DNA from: JBJHAX01 sp050480705
Lineage (GTDB): Bacteria > Actinomycetota > Nitriliruptoria > Nitriliruptorales > Nitriliruptoraceae
Direction of reading: 5' to 3'
DNA: 64,000 nucleotides
Assembly (NCBI GenBank): GCA_050480705.1
Contig: JBJHAX010000001.1
Coordinates: forward strand, 124,001-188,000
The notes under the pieces were generated by a model that ran no database searches, was not told where the DNA came from, and saw nothing but the letters and a program-made list of their open reading frames with translations. The position numbers and the translations under genes are program-made. The stretch's first letter is position 1, and each line of letters opens with the position of its first letter. Below are positions 9,842 to 17,416 of the stretch, piece by piece.

Positions 9842-11221
9842 CTACTTCGGCTTGAGGTCCTTGGCGACCATCTCCTTCCAACCCGGTTGCGCGAAGAACT
9901 CGCGTGTCTCGCGCACGATCAGGCCGGACAGCAGCAGCAGGCCGATGAGGTTCGGCAGTGCCATCAGGCCGTTGAGGATGTCGGCGAACGTCCACACGAG
10001 TTCGAGGTCCTGCACCGCGCCGATGTAGATCGCGACCACGAACACCAGCCGGTAGGGCGTCACCGCGGCACGGCCGAACAACCGGTCCATGTTGCGTTCG
10101 CCGTAGTACGCCCAACCCAGCAGCGTCGAGAAGGCGAAGAACGCGACGCCGAGTGTGACGATGATGCCGCCCCACTCGCCGGGCAGTCCGTCGGAGAACG
10201 CCAACCTGGTGAGCACGGCACCGGTTTCGCCTGACGTCCAGGCACCGGTCGTGACGATCGCCAGGCCCGTGAACGACACGACGACGAGGGTGTCGAGGAA
10301 CGTCTGTGTCATCGACACCAGCGCCTGACGCACCGGGTTGGATGTCTGGGCGGCTGCTGCGGCGATACCGCCGGTGCCCAGGCCCGATTCGTTGGAGAAG
10401 ATCCCGCGCGCCACGCCGTAGCGGATCACCATCGCAAGTGTCGCACCGGTGAATCCACCGGTCGCGGCCGTGCCGGTGAACGCGTCACGGAAGATCATCG
10501 ACAGAGCTGCGGGCAGCTCCGAGGCATTCGCCGCGATGACCCACGTTGCGCCGATGATGTAGATGATGACCATGAACGGCACGAAGAACGCGGTGAAGCG
10601 CCCGATCCATTTGATGCCGCCCAGGATCACGATGCCGGCACCCACGGTGAGAAGCAGGCCGGTGATCCAGGTCGCCAGGCCGAACTCCGCCTCGATCGAC
10701 GCGGCGACGGTGTTCGACTGGACCATGTTGCCGATGCCGAACGCGGCGATGGCCGCGAACACGGCGAAGGTCACACCGAGGAAGGTCCCGAACGGGCCCC
10801 GGATCCCTTCGGACAGGTAGAACTGCGGACCGCCGGACTGCTCACCGCTGGCGTCGACGCGGCGGAAGCGCACACCGAGGAACGCCTCGGAATACTTGGT
10901 CGCCATGCCGACCAGACCGGTGATCCACATCCAGACCAGCGCGCCGGGCCCACCGAGGTAGATCGCGGTGGCGACACCGGCGATGTTGCCGACGCCGACC
11001 GTTGCAGCGAGTGCGACAGACAGCGCCTGATAGTGCGAGATGTCGCCCTCGGCGCCTTCTTCGCGCCGTTTGATCAGCGCCAACCACAGTGCATAGCCGA
11101 GCTTGTGGAACTGCAGCGCCTTGAGGACGATCGTGAGGTACAGGCCGGTGAGGAGCAGCAGGGGGATGAGCAGAAGCGGCCCCCACACGACACTGTTGAC
11201 CTGGTCGAGTATTTCTCCCAT
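9842..11221 (-). CDS. Alanine/glycine:cation symporter (AGCS family)
   Basis: 459-residue integral membrane transporter with about ten hydrophobic segments. Family signatures are ATVGVGNIAGVATAIYLGGPGALVWMW near residue 80, KYSEAFLGVRFR, and a later GIFSNESGLGTGGIAAAAAQT block, which in AGCS proteins forms part of the substrate/cation site. It should import alanine or glycine with sodium or protons across the cytoplasmic membrane; ligand and ion cannot be told from sequence. The ATG at 11221 has a GGAG site 9 bases upstream and begins at the family N-terminus (GEILDQVNSVVWGP). The longer open frame to 11377 is Arg/Pro-rich and rejected. Confidence 0.93.
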   Translation of the reverse strand: MGEILDQVNSVVWGPLLLIPLLLLTGLYLTIVLKALQFHKLGYALWLALIKRREEGAEGDISHYQALSVALAATVGVGNIAGVATAIYLGGPGALVWMWITGLVGMATKYSEAFLGVRFRRVDASGEQSGGPQFYLSEGIRGPFGTFLGVTFAVFAAIAAFGIGNMVQSNTVAASIEAEFGLATWITGLLLTVGAGIVILGGIKWIGRFTAFFVPFMVIIYIIGATWVIAANASELPAALSMIFRDAFTGTAATGGFTGATLAMVIRYGVARGIFSNESGLGTGGIAAAAAQTSNPVRQALVSMTQTFLDTLVVVSFTGLAIVTTGAWTSGETGAVLTRLAFSDGLPGEWGGIIVTLGVAFFAFSTLLGWAYYGERNMDRLFGRAAVTPYRLVFVVAIYIGAVQDLELVWTFADILNGLMALPNLIGLLLLSGLIVRETREFFAQPGWKEMVAKDLKPK

Positions 11222-11540
11222 TCGTATGTCTCCACGAGACGTCAGGCTGGTCCGGGCCATCCGGGCCGTTGGTCCGTGCCCCCAGAGCCCCGAGATCGTC
11301 CTCCGAGGGACGCCAGGTGCACGGCGCCCGGCGTGGTCGAGTGGCCACGGCCGAGCCGGGAGCGGTCGTGGTCGCATCCGCAGGTGAATGCGCTGCGGAC
11401 GCTAGGCGCGCCGGGCGGGCCACGACAACAACTTTTCTGGTCGACGCGCGCGGCGGGTGGAACTACCTGCCGCGGCGTGCCGTGCCTGCCGCGCCGCTAA
11501 CGTCGGCATTCGTGGCTCCGGACGGTCAGGGAGGTGGGTC
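11222..11540. other. Divergent intergenic region, no gene seen
   Basis: 319 bp between the divergently transcribed AGCS transporter and the P1B ATPase. I see no reading frame with coding character, no riboswitch I can recognise (a glycine riboswitch was specifically looked for upstream of the transporter) and no strong inverted repeat. It presumably holds both promoters. A GGGAGGT ribosome-binding site at the right end serves the ATPase start. Confidence 0.6.
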
Positions 11541-13865
11541 GTGAGCGAGGACAACGGCGGCGACAGCGTCCTCGAGCGTGTGGAGCCACTGCTGTTCCCC
11601 ACGGTCGCCGTGCTGCTCGTCGTCGCTGGGTTCGCGTGGCTCACCGGTGCGCAGCAGGTGGCTGACGCGGCCATGATCGCCTCGATCGTCGTCGCCCTGA
11701 TTCCCGCCACCATCGAGAGCATCAGACGCCTGGTCATCGATCGCGACACCACGGCAGACATCGTCGCGGTCCTTGCGATGATCGGCGCGATCGTGCTCGA
11801 CGAGTGGCTTGCGGGCGCGATCATCGCCGTCATGCTCACCGGTGGCGAGGCACTCGAGGCCCGGGCGGTGCGTCGTGCACGTTCCGAGTTGACCGGCCTT
11901 CTCGGACGCGCGCCGCGGACCGCACACCGGCGTGCCGACGACGGCTCCCTGGTCGATGTCGACGTCGACGAGGTCGACGCCGGCGACGAGATACTCGTGA
12001 AGGTTGGTGAGGTCGTGCCGGTCGACGGCATGCTGTTGTCGGACGAGGCGGTGCTCGACGAGTCCGCACTGACCGGAGAGGCACGTCCGACCACGACGCA
12101 CGCCGGCCAGATCGTGCCCAGCGGCGTGGTGAACGCGGGCGGGCCGATGCACCTGCGTGCGACGGCGCCGGCGGCAGCCTCCACGTACGCGGGGATCGTG
12201 CGTCTGGTCGAGCAGGCCTCTTCGGAACGCGCTCCGTTCGTGCGCGTCGCCGACCGGTTCGCAGGCGTGTTCCTGCTCGTCACACTCGTTCTGGCAGGTG
12301 GCGCGTGGCTCGTGTCGGGCGACCCCGTGCGTGCGCTGGCGGTGCTGGTCGTCGCCACACCCTGCCCTCTGATTCTCGCGGCGCCGGCCGCGATCATCGG
12401 CGGCGTGTCGGCGTCTGCGCGCCGCGGCATCATCGTCAAGGGAGGCGGTGCGCTCGAGGCACTCGCGTCGGGTCGGGTCGTCCTCCTCGACAAGACGGGC
12501 ACGATCACCACAGGGCGGCCCCGCGTCGCGCAGGTTCACCCGCTGCCAGGCCAGAATGCGACGCACGTTCTGCAATTGGCCGGCTCGCTGGACCAGGTTT
12601 CGGTCCACCCGTTCGCGCCCGCGATCGTCGAGGCCGCCCACACGCGCGGCGCCGAGCTGCGACTGCCGTCAGAGGTCGTCGAAGACGTCGGGCAGGGCAT
12701 CCGCGGCGTCGTGGACGGCGTTGCCGTCAGGGTCGGCCAGCTCGACTACGCGGCCGACGGGGCCTCGGTGCCTGCGGCGACGCGCCGTGTGCGCCGCAGG
12801 GCGGCGCTGGAGGGCCGATCGGTCGTGTACGTCGCAGCCGACGGGGAACTCGTCGGGGCGATCGCGCTGCACGACCCGGTGCGCCCCGACGCCCCCCGTT
12901 CGATCGAAGCGATCCGTGCGGCCGGCATCCACGACGTCGTCATGGTCACCGGTGACCGTGCGGAGATCGCAGACCTCGTCGGCGACAGTGTCGGTGTCGA
13001 CCGGGTTCTCGCCGAGCGCTCGCCCGACGAGAAGGTCGCGGCGGTGCGTGAGCTCGCCAACTCGGCGCCGACCATCATGGTCGGCGACGGCATCAACGAC
13101 GCCCCGGCCCTTGCGCTTGCCGACGCTGGTGTCGCGATGGGAGCGCGGGGTGCGACGGCGGCATCGGAGGCCGCGGACGTTGTGCTCACCTCCGACCGGC
13201 TCGACGGGCTCGCCGAAGCGGTCACCATCGCGGCCCGTACGCGGCGCATCGCGTGGCAAAGCGCGGTGACCGGCATCGGCCTGTCGGCCGTGGCGATGGT
13301 GTTCGCCGCACTGGGCTACCTGACGCCGGTCGCCGGCGCGATCGTGCAGGAGGTCATCGACCTGGCTGTGATTGCCAACGCGCTTCGCGCATTGCGCGTG
13401 CCGTCGCGGGGCAGGCGTCACCTCCGTGGCCTCGAAGGGTTCGAGCTGCCGAGCGCCGCTGACCATGCACTGCTCGACTCAGGCCTCGAGGAGCTCGCGA
13501 TCGTCGCTGAACAGCTCGACAGCTACCAGGGTCGCGAAGCGCTCACCGCGCTGCGCAAGGTGCGCGACTTCCTCGTCGACGAGTTGCTCCCGCACGAGCT
13601 GGAGGAGGAGCACAGCGTCTACCCGGCCCTGCGCCAGGTGTTCGCCGACCGGGATCCGACTGTGCCGCTGGTGCGCACGCACCGAGAGATCGCACGCAGA
13701 ATCCGGCTGTTCGACCGTCTGGTCGCAGATCTCGACGACGACGGTCCTGACCACGAGGAGATACTCGACCTGCAACGCAGCCTGTTCGGCCTGCATGCGA
13801 TCCTCGAGATCCACCTCGCGCTCGAAGAGGAGCTGTACAGCCACCTTCCCGCCCGCGTGGCCTGA
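11541..13865 (+). CDS. P1B-5-type metal-transporting ATPase with C-terminal hemerythrin domain
   Basis: 774-residue heavy-metal P-type ATPase with a GTG start after a GGGAGGT site. Actuator motif is TGEA, phosphorylation motif DKTGT with Asp317, nucleotide-binding region with MVTGD and GDGINDAP near residue 515. The metal-site helix carries TPCP (residues 273-276), the signature of subgroup P1B-5. The last roughly 130 residues form a hemerythrin-like HHE domain: PHELEEEHSVYP, then VRTHREIARRI, then LHAILEIHLALEEELYSHL, supplying His/Glu ligands for a di-iron site. No N-terminal metal-binding domain is present. Characterised P1B-5 enzymes export nickel and iron, so a Ni/Fe efflux role is likely; the hemerythrin may sense iron or oxygen. 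Confidence 0.92.
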   Translation: MSEDNGGDSVLERVEPLLFPTVAVLLVVAGFAWLTGAQQVADAAMIASIVVALIPATIESIRRLVIDRDTTADIVAVLAMIGAIVLDEWLAGAIIAVMLTGGEALEARAVRRARSELTGLLGRAPRTAHRRADDGSLVDVDVDEVDAGDEILVKVGEVVPVDGMLLSDEAVLDESALTGEARPTTTHAGQIVPSGVVNAGGPMHLRATAPAAASTYAGIVRLVEQASSERAPFVRVADRFAGVFLLVTLVLAGGAWLVSGDPVRALAVLVVATPCPLILAAPAAIIGGVSASARRGIIVKGGGALEALASGRVVLLDKTGTITTGRPRVAQVHPLPGQNATHVLQLAGSLDQVSVHPFAPAIVEAAHTRGAELRLPSEVVEDVGQGIRGVVDGVAVRVGQLDYAADGASVPAATRRVRRRAALEGRSVVYVAADGELVGAIALHDPVRPDAPRSIEAIRAAGIHDVVMVTGDRAEIADLVGDSVGVDRVLAERSPDEKVAAVRELANSAPTIMVGDGINDAPALALADAGVAMGARGATAASEAADVVLTSDRLDGLAEAVTIAARTRRIAWQSAVTGIGLSAVAMVFAALGYLTPVAGAIVQEVIDLAVIANALRALRVPSRGRRHLRGLEGFELPSAADHALLDSGLEELAIVAEQLDSYQGREALTALRKVRDFLVDELLPHELEEEHSVYPALRQVFADRDPTVPLVRTHREIARRIRLFDRLVADLDDDGPDHEEILDLQRSLFGLHAILEIHLALEEELYSHLPARVA

Positions 13866-13930
13866 GGACGTCCGATTGCGCGTTTCTTGACAGCCCCGTC
13901 GCAGTCGGACGGACCGCGCCGCCCGGCACA

Positions 13931-13959
13931 TTGGCATGCGAACATACGTTCGATATCGT
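13931..13959 (+). promoter_or_regulatory. SOS promoter: LexA box inside the -35/-10 spacer
   Basis: TTGGCA (13931-13936) and TATCGT (13954-13959) sit 17 bases apart, an ideal sigma-70-type spacing. The spacer contains CGAAC-ATAC-GTTCG (13939-13952), a perfect match to the actinobacterial LexA operator CGAAC-N4-GTTCG. LexA bound here would block RNA polymerase directly. The predicted transcript would start near 13966, about 30 bases before the GTG at 13997. Confidence 0.8.
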
Positions 13960-13996
13960 GCCTGCGGTCAGTCCGACCGGCTTGGTGGAGCGGTTT

Positions 13997-15088
13997 GTGG
14001 CATCACACGAGACGCACGACGTCGACCCACGGCGAGTTCGCTGGCGCACGACCGACGAGGAGCTGCCGCTTCCCGGTTTCGGTGATCGTGTCGTACATCC
14101 CGAGTTCGCCGGCATGGAGTTCGTCCACGTTCGGGCGAAGTCGCTGCTCAACCGGGTTCCGGACGGTGGACCGCTGCCGTTTCGCTGGACGATCAACGTC
14201 TACCGTGGCTGCTCGCACGCCTGCACCTACTGTTTCGCACGCCCGTCGCACACCTGGCTCGACCTCGACGCCGACCGCGAGTTCGAGCGCGTCATCGTCG
14301 TCAAGGTGAACGCGGTCGAACGGCTGCGAGCGGAGCTGCGACGAGCCAGCTGGGTCCGCGACCACGTCGCGCTGGGCACCAACACCGATCCCTATCAGCG
14401 GGCGGAGGGCCGCTACCGGCTCACCCGTGGCGTGCTGGCGACGTTGACCGAAGCCGGCAATCCGTTCTCCGTGCTGACCAAGGGCACCCTGGTCACCCGC
14501 GACCTCGACGTGCTCGGCTCGGCGGCGACGCGCCGGGTGTGCCGGGGCGTCTCGCTGTCCATCCCCACACTCGACGAGGAGATCTGGCGACTGACCGAAC
14601 CGGGCACACCACACCCGCGTGCCCGACTCGAGGCCGTCGCCGCGTTGCGCGACGAAGGGATCGACTCCGGAGTGATGCTCGCGCCGCTCATCCCCGGGAT
14701 GTCCGACGACCCCGCGATGCTGCGCGCGGTCGTCGCCGGGGCGCTCGAGGCCGGCGCGACGTCGATAACCCCGATCGTGCTGCACCTGCGGCCGGGTGTA
14801 CGGGAAGTCTTTCTGCGGCGGCTCGCGACGCAACGCCCCGACCTCGCCGACCGCATCGCTTCCCTCTACACGACGTCGTACGCGCCAGCGGCCGAGCGAC
14901 GTCGCATCCACGGGCTCGTTGCACGCATCCTGCGCTACCTCGGGGCGCCGGCCGACATCCTCACGTCGGGCGCCAGTACCCGTGCACAGTCCGACGAGCA
15001 CACGCGCTCAGGGCCCGACGGCATCGGCGACGCGGCGCCCGCTGAAGGCTCCGCGGCGAAGTCGGGCGAGCAGCTCGCACTGCTGTAG
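13997..15088 (+). CDS. Radical SAM protein, Rv2578c-like / SPL-related, SOS-controlled
   Basis: 363-residue radical SAM protein. The iron-sulfur motif is CSHACTYC in an INVYRGCSHACTYCFAR context, followed by GTNTDPYQRAE and NPFSVLTKGT blocks that place it with the actinobacterial Rv2578c group distantly related to spore photoproduct lyase. The frame is open from a TTG at 13931, but that codon overlaps the -35 box and LexA site. The GTG at 13997 has GGTGGAG six bases upstream and a promoter just before it, so it is the better start. The C-terminal 35 residues are polar and low-complexity. Function is unknown; SOS control and SPL-like relatives suggest nucleic-acid repair. I recall the mycobacterial homologue being listed as a LexA target. 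Confidence 0.9.
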   Translation: MASHETHDVDPRRVRWRTTDEELPLPGFGDRVVHPEFAGMEFVHVRAKSLLNRVPDGGPLPFRWTINVYRGCSHACTYCFARPSHTWLDLDADREFERVIVVKVNAVERLRAELRRASWVRDHVALGTNTDPYQRAEGRYRLTRGVLATLTEAGNPFSVLTKGTLVTRDLDVLGSAATRRVCRGVSLSIPTLDEEIWRLTEPGTPHPRARLEAVAALRDEGIDSGVMLAPLIPGMSDDPAMLRAVVAGALEAGATSITPIVLHLRPGVREVFLRRLATQRPDLADRIASLYTTSYAPAAERRRIHGLVARILRYLGAPADILTSGASTRAQSDEHTRSGPDGIGDAAPAEGSAAKSGEQLALL

Positions 15089-15118
15089 GTCCGCGACGGC
15101 GTGGATTCCGAAGTCGCC

Positions 15119-16027
15119 TCAGTCGACGGTGAACGTGCGACCCGCCACGAGCGGTTCGCGTCCCTCACCGTCGGACGCGTCGTACTCCTCGACCTCCACG
15201 CGGTAGACACCGGCGTCGACGATGTGGAAGGTGTGGTGCCAGTTTCCGCGTTCCGGCGCCCCCATCGTGGCCATGACGTAGGTCTCCTCGAGCAGCGTCG
15301 CGTCGCCGTCGAGGAGCCGTATCGTGAACGTCGCTTCGAACACCGTGGCTTCGCCCTCGATCGTCACCTCGCCGGCAGCGACGACCTCGTCGTGGGTCGG
15401 GGACGCGATGGTGATCGGTGTGAGCGCGAACGGGTCGGGTTCGATCGGTACCGACCAGTCGAGGTGGCCCCACAAGTCGTCGATCGCCTCGCCGTCGATG
15501 AGCACACGGACCGTGTCGATGCCGTCGATCGCCGCAGCGGTGTGAGCCAGCTGTTCAGCGAACGCGAGCTCCTGTGTCGACGATGCGCTGCTGTCGGCGA
15601 TCGCACTCGCGAGGTCGACCACTAGGGTGCTCGCCTGCGCTTCGACGTCGATGACGTCGACGCCGACCGGCACGGCCGTGAACAGCTCGGGGTCGGCGGG
15701 GGAGTGGGCGAACAGGGCCCGCATCGCGTCGTAGGCCGCGTCCCCGGTCGGGGTGGGGATGTCGACGACGACAGGTTCGACCCACACCCGGTCCGACCCG
15801 GAACGTGCCGCGTAGACCACCGTGGTGATCTCGGGTCCGGTCGCGTCGTCGGGCGGGTCCGGCTCGGGGTCCGGCTCACCAACCGGGGGAGGTTCGGCGT
15901 CTGGTTCCTCCTGTGCCGGTGGGGTCTCGTCGGAAGGTTCGTCGACAGCCGGGGACGTGCAGGCTGCCGTCAGCGCTGTGATGGCGGCGATGGCCACCGC
16001 ACAACGTCCGAGAGTGATCGTGCGCAC
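15119..16027 (-). CDS. GerMN-domain lipoprotein with Gmad2-like Ig domain
   Basis: 302-residue predicted lipoprotein: signal peptide ending in a lipobox (LTAAC, Cys near residue 23), then an acidic Pro/Glu linker to about residue 65. The GerMN-type domain follows (ALFAHSPADPELFTAVPVGVDVIDVE, STLVVDLAS, FAEQLAHTAAAIDGIDTVRVLIDG). The C-terminal part from about residue 205 looks like the Gmad2 immunoglobulin-like domain (ITIASPTHDEVVAAGEVTIEGEATVFEA) often found with GerMN. Non-sporulating actinobacteria carry such proteins near envelope genes; LpqB is one relative. Probably an envelope protein. It is divergent from the following repair operon. Confidence 0.85.
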   Translation of the reverse strand: MRTITLGRCAVAIAAITALTAACTSPAVDEPSDETPPAQEEPDAEPPPVGEPDPEPDPPDDATGPEITTVVYAARSGSDRVWVEPVVVDIPTPTGDAAYDAMRALFAHSPADPELFTAVPVGVDVIDVEAQASTLVVDLASAIADSSASSTQELAFAEQLAHTAAAIDGIDTVRVLIDGEAIDDLWGHLDWSVPIEPDPFALTPITIASPTHDEVVAAGEVTIEGEATVFEATFTIRLLDGDATLLEETYVMATMGAPERGNWHHTFHIVDAGVYRVEVEEYDASDGEGREPLVAGRTFTVD

Positions 16028-16267
16028 GATGTCTCCTCACGGCTCGGCTGGGTCAGCGGCGCAGGCGTCGGGTGCCCGAGGTGGCCTCGGGCGCCCGCAC
16101 GGTCGGACGTCACGGCATGTGCGCCGGTTGCATCCTCGGTCAGCGTGTCGCATGCGCTCGGTAGGGTCCCACCGGTCAGCGTGCGGCCCGCGTTCGATGG
16201 TGACGCCCGGGCATGCGACTGCCGAGCGCCAAGGCGGTGGACGAATCGGAGCAATCGGAGCGACCCC

Positions 16268-17416
16268 GTGGTGAGGTTTCTGCACACCTCGGACTGGCAG
16301 CTGGGGATGACCCGCTACTTCCTCGACGACGAGGCGCAGAGCCGGTTCGATCAGGATCGACTGGACGTTGTTGCGCGTCTTGCGGTGCTCTCCCGTGAAC
16401 GCGGTTGCGCCTTCGTGGTCGTCGCCGGAGATGTCTTCGAAACCAATCAGCCCGATCCACGCACGATCACCCGGGCAATGGAAGCTCTCGCGACATTCGA
16501 CGTGCCCGTCTACCTGCTGCCGGGCAACCACGACACCTACGACCCAGGATCGGTGTACCGGCATCCCGCGTTCCTCGAACGGCGCCCCGACCTCGTCGAG
16601 GTCCTGGTGGACAACCAGCCACGCACCCCAGTGACCGGCGTCGAGGTGGTCGGTGCTCCTTGGACGAGCAAGCGCCCCCTGTCGGACCCGGTCACGCCGG
16701 TGTGTGAAGCGTTGGCCGGAGGAGGTGGAGCGCGGCGCGTCGTGGTCGGTCACGGGCAGATCGACGCTGTGGTCGGCGACCATCGAGACCCCGGCTCGGT
16801 GAGGCTCGATGAACTGGAGATGGCGCTTGCTGCCGGTGGCGTCGACTACGTCGCGCTCGGTGACCGGCACGCAGCCCTCGACGTCGGCGACACCGGCCGT
16901 GTCTGGTACTCGGGCGCCCCGGAGGCGACCTCGTTCCGCGAGGTGGAACGAGGCTGCGCACTGGTCGTCGAGCTGGCCGATGGGCTGCTCGACGATCCGC
17001 CGAAGGTCGAGCCGGTCGAAGTCGGCCGCTGGCGATTCCACGAGATCGCACGTTTGCTCGACAGCGTGGACGATGTGCGCACGCTCGTCGGCGACCTCGA
17101 CGGAGTCGACGACAAGCCGCGCGCGGTCGTACGCCTCTCCCTGCAGGGCACGCTCGACCTCGAAGGTCGTGCGCTGCTCGACACCGAACTCGAGCGGCTC
17201 GGCCACGCATTCGCGTCGCTCGAACTGCCTGAACGTCACACCGACCTGCAAACCAGTCCGACACCTGATGACCTGGCGGGACTCGGCTTCTCGGGGTACG
17301 TCGCTGCCGCGCTCGAAGATCTTCGGACCCGTTCGGAGGCTGACGGTGACGATGCGGTCGCGGCCGGAGACGCACTTGCGCTCCTCGTCCGCCTCGCACG
17401 CCAGGAACCGTCGTGA
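16268..17416 (+). CDS. Metallophosphoesterase, YhaO/SbcD-like DNA-repair nuclease subunit
   Basis: 382-residue Mre11/SbcD-superfamily protein starting at a GTG (16268; GTG 16271 also possible) with GGAG seven bases upstream. Metal-site motifs: FLHTSDWQLG near residue 4, VVAGDVFE, LLPGNHDTYD, VVGHGQID and VALGDRHAAL. Compared with canonical SbcD, motif I has Gln for His (DWQ) and the last motif has GDRH where GHxH is usual, so the di-metal site may be altered. It opens a five-gene operon with YhaN-like ATPase, recC, recB and recD and is expected to pair with the ATPase as in Mre11-Rad50. The frame is open far upstream but that part shows no conserved content. Confidence 0.9.
   Translation: MVRFLHTSDWQLGMTRYFLDDEAQSRFDQDRLDVVARLAVLSRERGCAFVVVAGDVFETNQPDPRTITRAMEALATFDVPVYLLPGNHDTYDPGSVYRHPAFLERRPDLVEVLVDNQPRTPVTGVEVVGAPWTSKRPLSDPVTPVCEALAGGGGARRVVVGHGQIDAVVGDHRDPGSVRLDELEMALAAGGVDYVALGDRHAALDVGDTGRVWYSGAPEATSFREVERGCALVVELADGLLDDPPKVEPVEVGRWRFHEIARLLDSVDDVRTLVGDLDGVDDKPRAVVRLSLQGTLDLEGRALLDTELERLGHAFASLELPERHTDLQTSPTPDDLAGLGFSGYVAAALEDLRTRSEADGDDAVAAGDALALLVRLARQEPS

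Noticed and set aside
11222..11540. Glycine riboswitch upstream of the AGCS transporter
   Set aside because: None of the conserved aptamer blocks is present on the minus strand.
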